Assembly: GCA_016870425.1 (NCBI GenBank)
Contig: VGBQ01000018.1
Location: forward strand, 1 to 21,244
Length of the DNA stretch: 21,244 nt
Origin: Actinomycetota bacterium
GTDB taxonomy: Bacteria > Actinomycetota > Actinomycetes > S36-B12
Reading direction: 5' to 3'
Made by a program: the position numbers and the translations under genes. The notes beneath the pieces are model-generated. The model did no database searches and had not been told where the DNA came from. It worked only from the letters and a program-made list of their open reading frames with translations. This document shows, piece after piece, positions 1-7,101 of this stretch (the stretch's first letter is position 1; each line of letters begins with the position of its first letter).

Positions 1-2
1 TC

Positions 3-1724
3 GGCGAGATCGAGCGCCTCGCCGTCGGCCCACTCGCTGAGTCCTACCTCTCGTCCGACCGCAACCCGCCCGTCTACGACCCCGCCACGTGCACCGTCAC
101 GATGCCCGAGGACTTCAAGAAGTCCTTCCGCGCGCTCATGGACTCCGAATGGTGGCGCCTGGACCTGCCCGAGCACATGGGCGGTGCGGGGTCCTCTCCG
201 TCACTGCGCTGGGCCGCCGCGGAGATGTTCCTCGGTGCCAATCCCGGCACGTTCCTCTATATGTCCGGGCCCGGCTTCGCCACCATCCTGGACAAGATCG
301 GCAACGACGACCAGAAGCGCTGGGGTCAGCTCATTGTCGACCAGGAGTGGGGCGCCACGATGGTCCTCACCGAGCCGGACGCGGGCTCCGACGTCGGCGC
401 CGGGCGCACCAAGGCCTTCCCCAATGACGACGGCACCTGGCGCATCGAGGGCGTCAAGCGATTCATCACCTCGGCCGAGCACGACATGTCCGACAACATC
501 GTGCACCTCGTCCTGGCCCGCCCCGTCGGAGTCGAAGGCGTTGGCGGCCCGGGCACCAAGGGCCTGTCCCTCTTCCTCGTGCCCAAGTACCACGTCGACC
601 TCGAGACCGGTGAGATCGGCGAGCGCAACGGCGTCTACGCCACCAACGTGGAGAAGAAGATGGGCCTGAAGGTCTCGACGACCTGCGAGCTCACCTTCGG
701 CGAGAAGGAGCCGGCTATCGGCTGGCTCGTCGGCGACGTGCACGACGGCATCGCGCAGATGTTCATGGTGATCGAAAATGCGCGCATGATGGTGGGCACC
801 AAGGCCATCGCCCAGCTCTCAGCCGGTTATCTCGCCGCCCTCGACTACGCCAAGACGCGCGTGCAGGGCGCCGACCTCCCTCAGATGATGGATAAGTCCG
901 CCCCGCGCGTCACGATCATTCATCATCCCGACGTACGCCGCGGCCTCATGCTGCAGAAGTCCTACGTCGAGGGCATGCGCGCGCTCGTGCACTACGCCGC
1001 CATGTGGCAGGACCTCATCATGATGGCGAAGTCCGGCGTCGAGGGCATCGACCTCGACATGGCCGAGCGCGTCAACGACCTCCTGCTGCCCATCGTCAAG
1101 GGCGTCGGCTCGGAGCGCTCCTACGAACTCCTCGCCACGTCACTCCAGACCTTCGGCGGATCCGGATACCTCCAGGACTACCCCGTGGAGCAGTACGTCC
1201 GCGACGCCAAGATCGACACCCTCTACGAGGGCACCACGGCGATCCAGGGCCTGGACTTCTTCTTTCGCAAGATGATCCGCGACCAGTTCAAGGCGATCTT
1301 CTACCTGGCCGCGCAGATCACCGAGACGGTCAAGGGAGATGCCGGCAACGGCGTTCTCGCGGCCGAGCGCGAACTTCTGGGCAAGGCACTCGAAGACGTC
1401 CAGGGCATAATCGCCGCCCTCGGCGGTTGGGCCATGGCATCCCAGGAAGACTCCACACAGATCTACAAGGTCGGCCTCAACACGACGCGGCTTCTCCTGG
1501 CTTCCGGCGACCTCGTGATCGGCTGGCTGCTGCTGCGCCAGGCCGAAGTCGCCCTTGCCGCACTCGAGGCGGGTGCCTCGGGCAAGGACAAGGACTTCTA
1601 CGCGGGCAAGGTGCTCACCGCGAAGTGGTTCGCGCAGAACCGCCTGCCACTGCTCGCCGCCGAGCGCGCCGTGGCTGAGGCCACCGACGACGCGATCATG
1701 AGCCTTCCGGTGGACGCCTTCTAG
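3..1724 (+). CDS. Acyl-CoA dehydrogenase, FadE5-like large form (5' truncated)
   Basis: The reading frame is open from base 3, so the start lies outside the window; about 573 residues are visible. It is a flavin-dependent acyl-CoA dehydrogenase that oxidises acyl-CoA to trans-2-enoyl-CoA and passes electrons to ETF. Visible family features are TEPDAGSDVGAGRTKA in the FAD/substrate-binding middle domain, FGGSGYLQDYPVEQYVRDAK in the C-terminal helical domain, and LYEGTTAIQGLDFFFRK. In that last motif the Glu encoded at 1227-1229 is the expected catalytic base. About 150 residues follow it, matching the extra C-terminal domain of the ~610-residue FadE5/AidB-like subgroup rather than the usual ~380-residue enzymes. 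The gene ends at TAG 1722-1724 and a hairpin terminator follows 17 nt later, so it is probably the last gene of its transcript. Chain-length preference cannot be read from the sequence. Confidence 0.93.
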   Translation, partial: GEIERLAVGPLAESYLSSDRNPPVYDPATCTVTMPEDFKKSFRALMDSEWWRLDLPEHMGGAGSSPSLRWAAAEMFLGANPGTFLYMSGPGFATILDKIGNDDQKRWGQLIVDQEWGATMVLTEPDAGSDVGAGRTKAFPNDDGTWRIEGVKRFITSAEHDMSDNIVHLVLARPVGVEGVGGPGTKGLSLFLVPKYHVDLETGEIGERNGVYATNVEKKMGLKVSTTCELTFGEKEPAIGWLVGDVHDGIAQMFMVIENARMMVGTKAIAQLSAGYLAALDYAKTRVQGADLPQMMDKSAPRVTIIHHPDVRRGLMLQKSYVEGMRALVHYAAMWQDLIMMAKSGVEGIDLDMAERVNDLLLPIVKGVGSERSYELLATSLQTFGGSGYLQDYPVEQYVRDAKIDTLYEGTTAIQGLDFFFRKMIRDQFKAIFYLAAQITETVKGDAGNGVLAAERELLGKALEDVQGIIAALGGWAMASQEDSTQIYKVGLNTTRLLLASGDLVIGWLLLRQAEVALAALEAGASGKDKDFYAGKVLTAKWFAQNRLPLLAAERAVAEATDDAIMSLPVDAF

Positions 1725-1741
1725 ACAGGGCCGACACAGGC

Positions 1742-1780
1742 GTGAAGGCCCGCGGTCCGGGGGGACCCGCGGGCCTTCAC
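1742..1780 (+). terminator. Rho-independent-like hairpin after the acyl-CoA dehydrogenase gene
   Basis: A perfect 14-bp stem (GTGAAGGCCCGCGG at 1742-1755 pairing with 1767-1780) encloses an 11-nt loop and begins 17 nt after the stop codon. Only a short T-rich tail (TTGTCCT) follows, which is usual for GC-rich actinobacterial terminators. The stem is symmetric, but no gene on the other strand ends here. Confidence 0.75.
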
Positions 1781-1873
1781 TTGTCCTGACGGCATCCCGA
1801 CCGACCGTCCTCCCGTCCCTGACGTTCCCCCGAGGGTGCCTGCGACGAAAGCGGTCGATGGCAGGGGGCCCTA

Positions 1874-1936
1874 CGCACCGTTGCGCTGAGTGGTCGCTAA
1901 ATCGCCGCGTTAGCGACCACTCAGCGCAACGGTGCG
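1874..1936. repeat. Perfect 27-bp inverted repeat (palindromic element)
   Basis: Left arm 1874-1900 is exactly the reverse complement of right arm 1910-1936, with a 9-nt spacer (ATCGCCGCG). The arms begin CGCACCGTTGCGCTGAGTGG and end in CGCTAA. It lies between the terminator at 1742-1780 and the antiporter start at 1975, has no U-run after it, and does not overlap the preferred coding start. It could be a REP/MITE-like dispersed palindrome, a very stable RNA hairpin in the antiporter leader, or a protein-binding site. The sequence alone does not decide. Confidence 0.85.
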
Positions 1937-1962
1937 GATGGGGGTTTCCGGGCCGACCGTGT

Positions 1963-1968
1963 CAGGAT
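1963..1968 (+). promoter_or_regulatory. Candidate leaderless -10 (CAGGAT) of the antiporter gene
   Basis: CAGGAT ends 6 nt before GTG 1975. It follows the (T/C)A-N3-T, N6-8, RTG arrangement found at eight other starts in this window and typical of leaderless actinobacterial transcripts. The same bases (AGGA) could serve as a Shine-Dalgarno sequence, so the assignment is ambiguous. Confidence 0.4.
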
Positions 1969-1974
1969 CGGGGC

Positions 1975-3183
1975 GTGCCCGCGAGCGAGAGCGCCGCAAG
2001 CGTTGCCGAGCTCTTCCTGGAGTTCGGGCTCCTCCTCGTCGGGCTTGGGCTGCTCGCACGCCTTGCCCATGCCCTGTCCATCTCACCGGTGCCGCTATAC
2101 CTCGTGGCCGGCCTCTTCTTCGGCGACGGCGGACTGGTCGGCATCACCGCGAGCGATACATTCGTTTCAACCATTGCGGAGTTGGGCGTCGTACTCCTGC
2201 TGCTCCTTCTCGGCCTGGAGTATTCCGCCACCGAGCTCGTGCGCACGGCGCGTCAGCAATCACGTGCGGGCATGGCCGACATCGTGCTCAATGCGACTCC
2301 CGGGGTCGTCTTGGCACTCATCCTCGGCTGGGGATGGGTAGGCGCACTCGCCCTCGGCGGCATCACCTACATCTCCTCCTCGGGCATCGTCAGCCAGGTG
2401 CTGCGTGACCTGCGATGGCGTCGCAATCCCGAGACGGCGCCCGTGGTGAGCGTGCTGGTCATCGAGGACCTCGTCATGGCCCCCTACCTGCCCATCCTGT
2501 CCGTCGTGCTGACAGGAGCTGGGCTCGTGTCCGGTCTCATCACGGTGGGTACGGCGCTCCTGGTCGTGGCGATCGTCATCGTCATCGCGCTCAAGGGCTC
2601 GGTGCGCTTCCACCGGCTGCTCAGTCCACGCGACCCCGTGGGACTCCTCCTCATCGTCTTCGGTGCGGCCATCGCCGCGGCCGGCGTCGCCGGCCTGGTC
2701 GACTTCTCCCCCGCCGTCGCTGCCTTCCTCGTCGGTCTGCTGCTCACGGGGGAGGTGGCCGAGGTAGCGCGCCGGCGCCTCGACCCGCTGCGCGACGTGC
2801 TCGCTGCCGTGTTCTTCGCCTACTTCGGCCTCGTCGTCGATCCCGGCGACCTCCCCGCGGTGCTGCTTCCGGCCTTGCTGCTCGCCGTCGTCACCATCGC
2901 GACGAAGTTCCTCACCGGCTGGATCGCGGCCCGGAGCGTGCGGAGCACCACGATCGGAAGTCTGCGAGCCGGGGCCCTGCTGTCGGCGCGCGGAGAGTTC
3001 AGCGTCGTCATCGCCGGCATCGTCGCGGTGAGCATGGTGCTACCGCCCACTTTCCAGGCCTTCGTAGCCGCCTACGTCCTTATCACGGCAAGCGCAGGTC
3101 CACTGCTCGCGCGCCTCGCCGAGCCGATCGGCTGGTGGTGGGAGCAACGTCCTCCGCGGGGTCGGCGTACCCTCGAGGCGTGA
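1975..3183 (+). CDS. CPA2-family cation:proton antiporter (membrane domain only)
   Basis: A 402-residue polytopic membrane protein with many hydrophobic segments. It resembles the membrane half of KefB/KefC or KhtU-type monovalent cation/H+ antiporters: LYLVAGLFFGDGGLVG near residue 35, ELGVVLLLLLLGLEYS, SSSGIVSQVLRDL, the conserved acidic motif VLVIEDLVMAPYLP, and LSARGEFSVVIAGI near the end. Full-length Kef proteins carry a cytoplasmic RCK/TrkA-N domain, which is absent here, and no separate TrkA-C subunit gene is adjacent. GTG 1975 is chosen because upstream in-frame codons run through the inverted repeat at 1874-1936, and because a -10-like CAGGAT sits 6 nt before it. The stop codon overlaps the copC start (GTGA, 3180-3183), so the two genes may be translationally coupled. 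Substrate (K+ or Na+) is not determinable. Confidence 0.85.
   Translation: MPASESAASVAELFLEFGLLLVGLGLLARLAHALSISPVPLYLVAGLFFGDGGLVGITASDTFVSTIAELGVVLLLLLLGLEYSATELVRTARQQSRAGMADIVLNATPGVVLALILGWGWVGALALGGITYISSSGIVSQVLRDLRWRRNPETAPVVSVLVIEDLVMAPYLPILSVVLTGAGLVSGLITVGTALLVVAIVIVIALKGSVRFHRLLSPRDPVGLLLIVFGAAIAAAGVAGLVDFSPAVAAFLVGLLLTGEVAEVARRRLDPLRDVLAAVFFAYFGLVVDPGDLPAVLLPALLLAVVTIATKFLTGWIAARSVRSTTIGSLRAGALLSARGEFSVVIAGIVAVSMVLPPTFQAFVAAYVLITASAGPLLARLAEPIGWWWEQRPPRGRRTLEA
3168..3173 (+). promoter_or_regulatory. Candidate leaderless -10 (TACCCT) of copC
   Basis: TACCCT lies inside the last codons of the antiporter and is followed by CGAGGC (6 nt) and GTG 3180. The spacer is identical to that in front of the gene starting at 9382. 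An independent promoter for the copper genes inside the antiporter gene is plausible; no convincing -35 was recognised. Confidence 0.5.
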
Positions 3184-3794
3184 AGCGCTTCCTCACCGCC
3201 GTCGTGCTCGCCGCTGCCCTGCTGATCCCCGGGGCGATGGCCGCCCCGGTGGCCCAGGCCCACTCCGAGCTGGTGTCGACCGACCCGGCCGATGGGGCCG
3301 TGCTCGACGCGCCACCCACGACCGTCAGCTTCACCTTCAATGAAGCGCTCATGCCTGACTTCGTGCGCTTCATCGGCACCGACCCCTCAGGCAACACCGG
3401 CGACCTGCCGGTGAGCTCGGTCGAAGGGCCCACCGCCACCATCGCGTGGCCCCCGAGCGCCCCCGGCGGCGAATGGACGGTGAGCTATCGCGTCGTCTCG
3501 CAGGATGGCCACCCCGTCGAGGGCGGCATCACCTTCTCGTACGCCGCAGCAAGTCCGTCTCCGTCTCCGACCAGTGCCAGCCCCGCGCCGACATCAGCAG
3601 AGCCGACGTCAGCAGAGCCCACGAGCGCCGCGCCCACATCGACGCAACCGACCAGCGCGCAGCCATCACCGTCGACGAGCCCTGCGGCCGACACGAGCGG
3701 TGGCACCTCGGGGCTGCTCATCGCCGGCATCGCCGTCGCTGTGATTGCCATCGCGGCCGTCGTCATCGCCCTAGTCGCGCGCCGACGCGCGTGA
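3180..3794 (+). CDS. copC: CopC-like copper-binding protein with C-terminal membrane anchor
   Basis: 204 residues. A Sec signal peptide ends at ...APVAQA, leaving His28 as the mature N-terminus, followed by SELVSTDPADGAVL and the beta-rich CopC domain to about residue 120. The motif SQDGHPVEGG provides Asp109 and His111. With the N-terminal His these match the His/Asp-x-His Cu(II) site of short CopC proteins, so Cu(II) binding is expected. A Pro/Ser/Thr-rich linker (about 125-165, repeats of PTSAE type) leads to one transmembrane helix and a short RRRA tail, placing the domain outside the membrane. The GTG start overlaps the antiporter stop. The CopD-CtaG gene follows 18 nt later, consistent with copper hand-over for import or oxidase assembly. 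Confidence 0.9.
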   Translation: MKRFLTAVVLAAALLIPGAMAAPVAQAHSELVSTDPADGAVLDAPPTTVSFTFNEALMPDFVRFIGTDPSGNTGDLPVSSVEGPTATIAWPPSAPGGEWTVSYRVVSQDGHPVEGGITFSYAAASPSPSPTSASPAPTSAEPTSAEPTSAAPTSTQPTSAQPSPSTSPAADTSGGTSGLLIAGIAVAVIAIAAVVIALVARRRA

Positions 3795-3810
3795 TGCGAG
3801 GCTGATGCGA
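3792..3810 (+). repeat. Short direct repeat duplicating the copC stop region
   Basis: TGATGCGA occurs at 3792-3799 and again at 3803-3810, an 11-bp offset. The first copy contains the copC stop TGA, and the second contributes a redundant TGA before the next gene. It is one of several short duplications at gene junctions in this window. Confidence 0.6.
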
Positions 3811-3812
3811 CC

Positions 3813-5849
3813 ATGACCACCACGTCCACGCGCGCGGCCGCCGCCACGGCAGGCCCCAGCCTGCCGCTGCTCGCGGTCGGTGGGGCGGTGCTGGGCCTGA
3901 TCGCGATGGCGATCGGACTCGTGGTCGCCGGTGGCTCCTACGAGCCCGCGATCCCGGGGCTGCCCGATCCGGGACCGGTCGTGGGCTGGGGCCTGCCGAT
4001 CCTGCGCGTGCTCACGCTGCTGGCCGGTGCTCTCACGGTGGGCTGGCTCATCGGGGCGGCGTTCCTCGACCCGCAGGGCAAGGGTGGGGTCGTCTCGCCG
4101 ACGGGTCGTCGCGACCTCACGCGCGCGACGATCACCGCGGGCGTGTGGGCCGTGCTCGCGCTGCTGCAGATGTTCTTCCTCCTCGCCGAGATCCTCGGCG
4201 TCGGGCTCGATCGTGCGATGATCCCCGACGTCGCCGCGACGTACGCCTGGGAAGTGCCGCAGACGCGGGCCCTCGCCGTCATGGCGCTGCTCGCGGCCAT
4301 CATCGCCGTGGGGGCGCTCGTCACCTCGACTCTCGGCGTGTCAGCGGTGTGGACGGTGCTGGCCGTCGCTGCCGTGTCGCTGCCCGCGCTCGCCGGACAC
4401 GGTTCGGGGCTCGGTGATCACGCGCTGGCATTGAGTTCGGCCATCGCCCACTCTGCCGCGGCGACGGTCTGGATCGGTGGACTCATCGTGCTGGCCTTCC
4501 ATGGCCTACGCCGCGACGAGGGATTTGCCACGCCCGGAGCATTGCGCACCGCCGCCCAGCGTTTCGGCTTCGCCGCTCTGGTGAGCGTGCTTCTGCTGGC
4601 GGCGACCGGCGCAGCCAACGCCTACACGCGCCTCGACACCGTCGACCAGTTGATCACCACCGACTACGGACTCGTGACCTCCGCCAAGATTGCCGTGCTC
4701 GTCGTGTTGGTCGGCATCGCCGCCGTGATCCGCAAGCGTCTGCTTCCTTCACTCGATGGCGAGTCGAGACGTGCCACCTTCCTCAAGGTCATCGCCCTCG
4801 AAACGGCGCTCGTCGTCATCGCCTTCGGCCTGGGTGTCGCGCTCGCCGTGAGCCCCTACCCGCGCGTGGAGTCGCTGCTGCCGACGTACGGCGAATCCCT
4901 GCTCGGCTATCCCTACCCGCCCCCACCCGACGCAGCGGGGATCATCTTCGGCCTCCAGGTCGAGCCGCTCTTCCTTGTCGCGTGCCTCGTGGCGGCGGCG
5001 CTGTACGTCGCGGGCGTCATCACGCTGGTCCGTCGCGGCGACAGGTGGCCGATCAACCGCACGATCTTCTGGCTGCTCGGCATCTCACTGGTGATCTGGA
5101 CGACGAATGCCGGTATCTCGGTCTACGCCCAGGTCTCTATTGGCCTGCACATGGTGCAGCACATGACCATGTCGATGCTTGCTCCGATGTTCCTCGTGCT
5201 CGGCGGCCCCTTCACGCTCGCGCTGCGCGCCCTCAAGCCGTCCACGACCGGTCGATGGGGCCTGCGCGAGTGGATCGTCTGGGGCCTGCACTCCCCCGCG
5301 GCCAAGATCGTGACCAATCCGATCTTCGTCTTCGCGATCTTCAGCCTGAGCATGTTCGCGCTCTACTTCACCCCCCTGATGGCGTGGTTGATGGGCAGCC
5401 ATGTCGGCCATCTGGGCATGCAGATCCACTTCATCGCCTCGGGCTATCTCTTCGCGTGGATCATCATGGGCGTCGATCCGGTGCCGACGCCTCTGCCCTA
5501 CTGGGCGCGCTTTGGCCTCATCCTGCTCATGGTCGGCGTGCACGGCTTCTTCGCGGTCGTCGTCATGATGGGCAGTGAGCCGCTCGCTCAGGACTGGTAC
5601 GGCATCGTCCGCCCCGACTGGGTCACCGATCCGCTGGCCGACACGAAGTACGGCGGGCAGGTCGCCTGGGGGATCAGTGAGATCCCGATGCTCTTCATGA
5701 TCCTCATGGTCGCGTGGCAGTGGATGCGCTCCGACGAGCGCGAGGCCGCCCGCAAGGACCGCCAGGCCGACCGGGACGGCGACGCCGAGCTCACCGCCTA
5801 CAACGAGCGTCTGGCCGCCCTGGACGAGCGCTCCCGCCGCGGGACCTGA
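3813..5849 (+). CDS. CopD-CtaG fusion: copper transport and cytochrome c oxidase assembly protein
   Basis: 678 residues with many hydrophobic segments. The N-terminal half (about 1-340) resembles CopD (YcnJ-type copper resistance domain), with IAHSAAATVWIGGLIVLAFH containing a conserved membrane His. The C-terminal half (about 380-640) resembles CtaG/caa3-CtaG, with GLHMVQHMTMSMLAPMFLV, LGGPFTLALRALKP and GVHGFFAVVVMMGSEPLAQ, whose His and Met residues are likely copper ligands. CtaG-family proteins help metallate subunit II or I of cytochrome c oxidase. The fusion is common in actinobacteria and its position after copC fits joint copper uptake. The tail (about 640-678) is charged and cytosolic. 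GAGG at 3797-3800 is a weak ribosome-binding site 12 nt upstream. The final A of the stop is also the first base of the palindrome at 5849-5864. Confidence 0.9.
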   Translation: MTTTSTRAAAATAGPSLPLLAVGGAVLGLIAMAIGLVVAGGSYEPAIPGLPDPGPVVGWGLPILRVLTLLAGALTVGWLIGAAFLDPQGKGGVVSPTGRRDLTRATITAGVWAVLALLQMFFLLAEILGVGLDRAMIPDVAATYAWEVPQTRALAVMALLAAIIAVGALVTSTLGVSAVWTVLAVAAVSLPALAGHGSGLGDHALALSSAIAHSAAATVWIGGLIVLAFHGLRRDEGFATPGALRTAAQRFGFAALVSVLLLAATGAANAYTRLDTVDQLITTDYGLVTSAKIAVLVVLVGIAAVIRKRLLPSLDGESRRATFLKVIALETALVVIAFGLGVALAVSPYPRVESLLPTYGESLLGYPYPPPPDAAGIIFGLQVEPLFLVACLVAAALYVAGVITLVRRGDRWPINRTIFWLLGISLVIWTTNAGISVYAQVSIGLHMVQHMTMSMLAPMFLVLGGPFTLALRALKPSTTGRWGLREWIVWGLHSPAAKIVTNPIFVFAIFSLSMFALYFTPLMAWLMGSHVGHLGMQIHFIASGYLFAWIIMGVDPVPTPLPYWARFGLILLMVGVHGFFAVVVMMGSEPLAQDWYGIVRPDWVTDPLADTKYGGQVAWGISEIPMLFMILMVAWQWMRSDEREAARKDRQADRDGDAELTAYNERLAALDERSRRGT

Positions 5850-5864
5850 TACCCTGGGGGGTAT
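5849..5864. promoter_or_regulatory. CsoR/CstR-like operator palindrome over the rhodanese start
   Basis: ATACCC-TGGG-GGGTAT is a 16-bp palindrome with perfect 6-bp arms and a 4-bp centre. Its layout matches the ATACCC...GGGTAT boxes described for CsoR-family copper (CsoR) and persulfide (CstR) repressors. It starts on the last base of the CopD-CtaG stop codon and ends on the T of the rhodanese ATG, so a bound repressor would cover the predicted -10 and transcription start. A rhodanese target favours CstR; the copper gene neighbours favour CsoR. No csoR/cstR gene is in the window. Confidence 0.6.
5850..5855 (+). promoter_or_regulatory. Candidate leaderless -10 (TACCCT) of the rhodanese gene
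   Basis: TACCCT lies inside the operator palindrome and ends 7 nt before ATG 5863. Only G residues and one T separate them, so there is no room for a normally spaced Shine-Dalgarno sequence, which supports a leaderless mRNA starting at or next to the ATG. Confidence 0.5.
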
Positions 5865-6303
5865 GCAGATTCGTCGATTCGCCCCCCTTGCCCTGGTCGG
5901 TGCCCTCCTCCTCACCCCCACGCTCGCCGCGTGCGGAAGCTCGACGGAGGCCGCGCCCGCTCCCACCACCTCGGCCTCGCAGCCGGCCGCGCCCGTCCGG
6001 GTAGGTGTAGCGGAGTGGATCCCGGTCGCGCAGAGCCCCGGCACCGTCATCATCGATGTCCGCACGCCCGAGGAGTTCAACTCCGGTCACGTGCAGGGTG
6101 CCCTCAACATCCCCGTCGAGTCACCCGACTTCGCCCAGCAGGTGGCCGCACTCGATCCCGGCACGACGTACGCCGTCTACTGCCGCAGCGGCAACCGCTC
6201 CGCGGTCGCCGTGGCCGAGATGGGCAGCATGGGGTACGCGCACCTCTACGACCTCGAGGGTGGCTTCGCCGACCTTGAGGCCGCCGGGTTGCCCACCGCG
6301 TAG
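5863..6303 (+). CDS. Rhodanese-domain lipoprotein
   Basis: 146 residues. The N-terminal signal ends in the lipobox LAAC, so Cys24 should be lipidated and the protein anchored outside the cytoplasmic membrane. After a short Ala/Pro/Ser/Thr linker, a single rhodanese domain runs from about residue 46: VIIDVRTPEEFNSGHVQGALNIP, then YAVYCRSGNRSAVAV with the active-site Cys107 in a six-residue loop, then YDLEGGFADLEAAGLP. Such domains carry sulfane sulfur on the Cys, so it probably acts in extracytoplasmic sulfur or persulfide transfer; the acceptor is unknown. The start codon is fixed by the lipoprotein signal, and the only ribosome-binding-like G run touches it, pointing to leaderless translation. 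The operator at 5849-5864 suggests repression by a CsoR-family regulator. Confidence 0.9.
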   Translation: MQIRRFAPLALVGALLLTPTLAACGSSTEAAPAPTTSASQPAAPVRVGVAEWIPVAQSPGTVIIDVRTPEEFNSGHVQGALNIPVESPDFAQQVAALDPGTTYAVYCRSGNRSAVAVAEMGSMGYAHLYDLEGGFADLEAAGLPTA

Positions 6304-6306
6304 CCT
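6301..6306 (+). promoter_or_regulatory. Candidate leaderless -10 (TAGCCT) of the nitrilase-family gene
   Basis: TAGCCT begins with the rhodanese stop codon TAG and is followed by GACCCC (6 nt) and GTG 6313. The stop codon of one gene would thus form part of the next gene's promoter. No Shine-Dalgarno sequence is present in the 9-nt gap. Confidence 0.45.
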
Positions 6307-6312
6307 GACCCC

Positions 6313-7089
6313 GTGCCCCGGGTCGCCCTACTCCAGATCTCCTCGGACGCGAGCGAGGCTCCCCAGGACCGCATCGAGCGCGTCCTCGGGATGCTCGACG
6401 AGACGCTGCCCCAGGCCGATCTCGCGGTGCTCCCCGAGTTGTGGATCTCCGGGGCGTTCGACCTCCCCCTCGCCCGCGCGGTGGCAGCTCCGCTGGACTC
6501 TCCCGTCATCGAGCGGATCGCGGCGATGGCGGCCGCCGCGCGGACGTGGGTGCATGCTGGTTCGTACGCCGAGCGGCTTCCTGACGGTCGCACCTTCAAC
6601 ACCGCGGTCCTCATCGGTCCCGACGGCGGCATCATCGCGACCTATCGCAAGCGGCACCTCTTCGGCTTCGCCACCGGAGAGCGCACGCTGATGTCATCGG
6701 GCGATGCGCTTGTCGTCGCCGAGACGCCTCTCGGGCCGACCGGGCTCGCGACGTGCTACGACCTGCGCTTCCCCGAGATGTTCCGCGATCTCGTCGATGC
6801 GGGGGCGGAGACCTTCCTGCTCTCCTCAGGCTGGCCGACGCCGCGCATCGAGCACTGGCGTGTGCTCGCACGTGCGCGCGCCATCGAGGACTTGGCCTGG
6901 GTGGTCGCGTGCAACGGTGTCGGCAGCCACGCCGACATCACGCTGGGCGGCCACTCCATCGTGGTGGACCCGCAGGGCGCAGTGATCGCCGAAGCCGGCG
7001 ACGAGGAGACCGTGCTCTTCGCCGACATCGAGCCCGCGAGGTCTCCGCAGTGGCGCGAGGCCTTCCCCGCACTGGGTGATCGCCGCTGA
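6313..7089 (+). CDS. Carbon-nitrogen hydrolase (nitrilase superfamily amidohydrolase)
   Basis: 258 residues, the normal length for a one-domain nitrilase-superfamily enzyme. The catalytic triad is visible: Glu42 in AVLPELW, Lys113 in TYRKRHLF, and nucleophile Cys148 in LATCYDLRFPEMF, with the additional Glu123 in GFATGERTL. The CYDLRFPE motif and the GERT-x(5)-GD segment are typical of the Nit2/omega-amidase-like or carbamoylase-like branches, which hydrolyse small carboxamides in the cytosol. The substrate cannot be fixed from sequence. The gene follows the rhodanese by 9 nt, starts with GTG after a TAGCCT -10-like element, and ends 12 nt from the convergent gene at 7102. Confidence 0.88.
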   Translation: MPRVALLQISSDASEAPQDRIERVLGMLDETLPQADLAVLPELWISGAFDLPLARAVAAPLDSPVIERIAAMAAAARTWVHAGSYAERLPDGRTFNTAVLIGPDGGIIATYRKRHLFGFATGERTLMSSGDALVVAETPLGPTGLATCYDLRFPEMFRDLVDAGAETFLLSSGWPTPRIEHWRVLARARAIEDLAWVVACNGVGSHADITLGGHSIVVDPQGAVIAEAGDEETVLFADIEPARSPQWREAFPALGDRR

Positions 7090-7101
7090 GAGCAGCGTCG
7101 G

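Noticed and set aside
1858..1974. Longer antiporter start at ATG 1858
   Set aside because: The added residues are hydrophilic, are encoded across the perfect inverted repeat, and do not look like a membrane protein N-terminus. GTG 1975 fits better.
3161..3173. GGGT-N6-ACCC around the copC -10 as a second CsoR-type box
   Set aside because: The half-sites face the opposite way (GGGT...ACCC, not TACCC...GGGTA) and the arms are only 4-5 bp, easily found by chance at this GC content.
2415..3179. Long open frame upstream of and continuous with copC
   Set aside because: It is the out-of-frame shadow of the antiporter, with Arg-rich composition. The signal peptide fixes the copC start at 3180.
3590..3640. 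CATCAGCAGAG shared between the copC linker and the HNH repeats, suggesting a mobile repeat
   Set aside because: The shared string is only 11 bp, lies on different coding strands and frames, and is explained by low-complexity Ala/Ser/Pro/Asp linkers.
7084..7097. CGCTG-AGAG-CAGCG hairpin between the convergent genes at 7089 and 7102
   Set aside because: The stem is only 5 bp and overlaps a stop codon, with no U-run; not a supported terminator.
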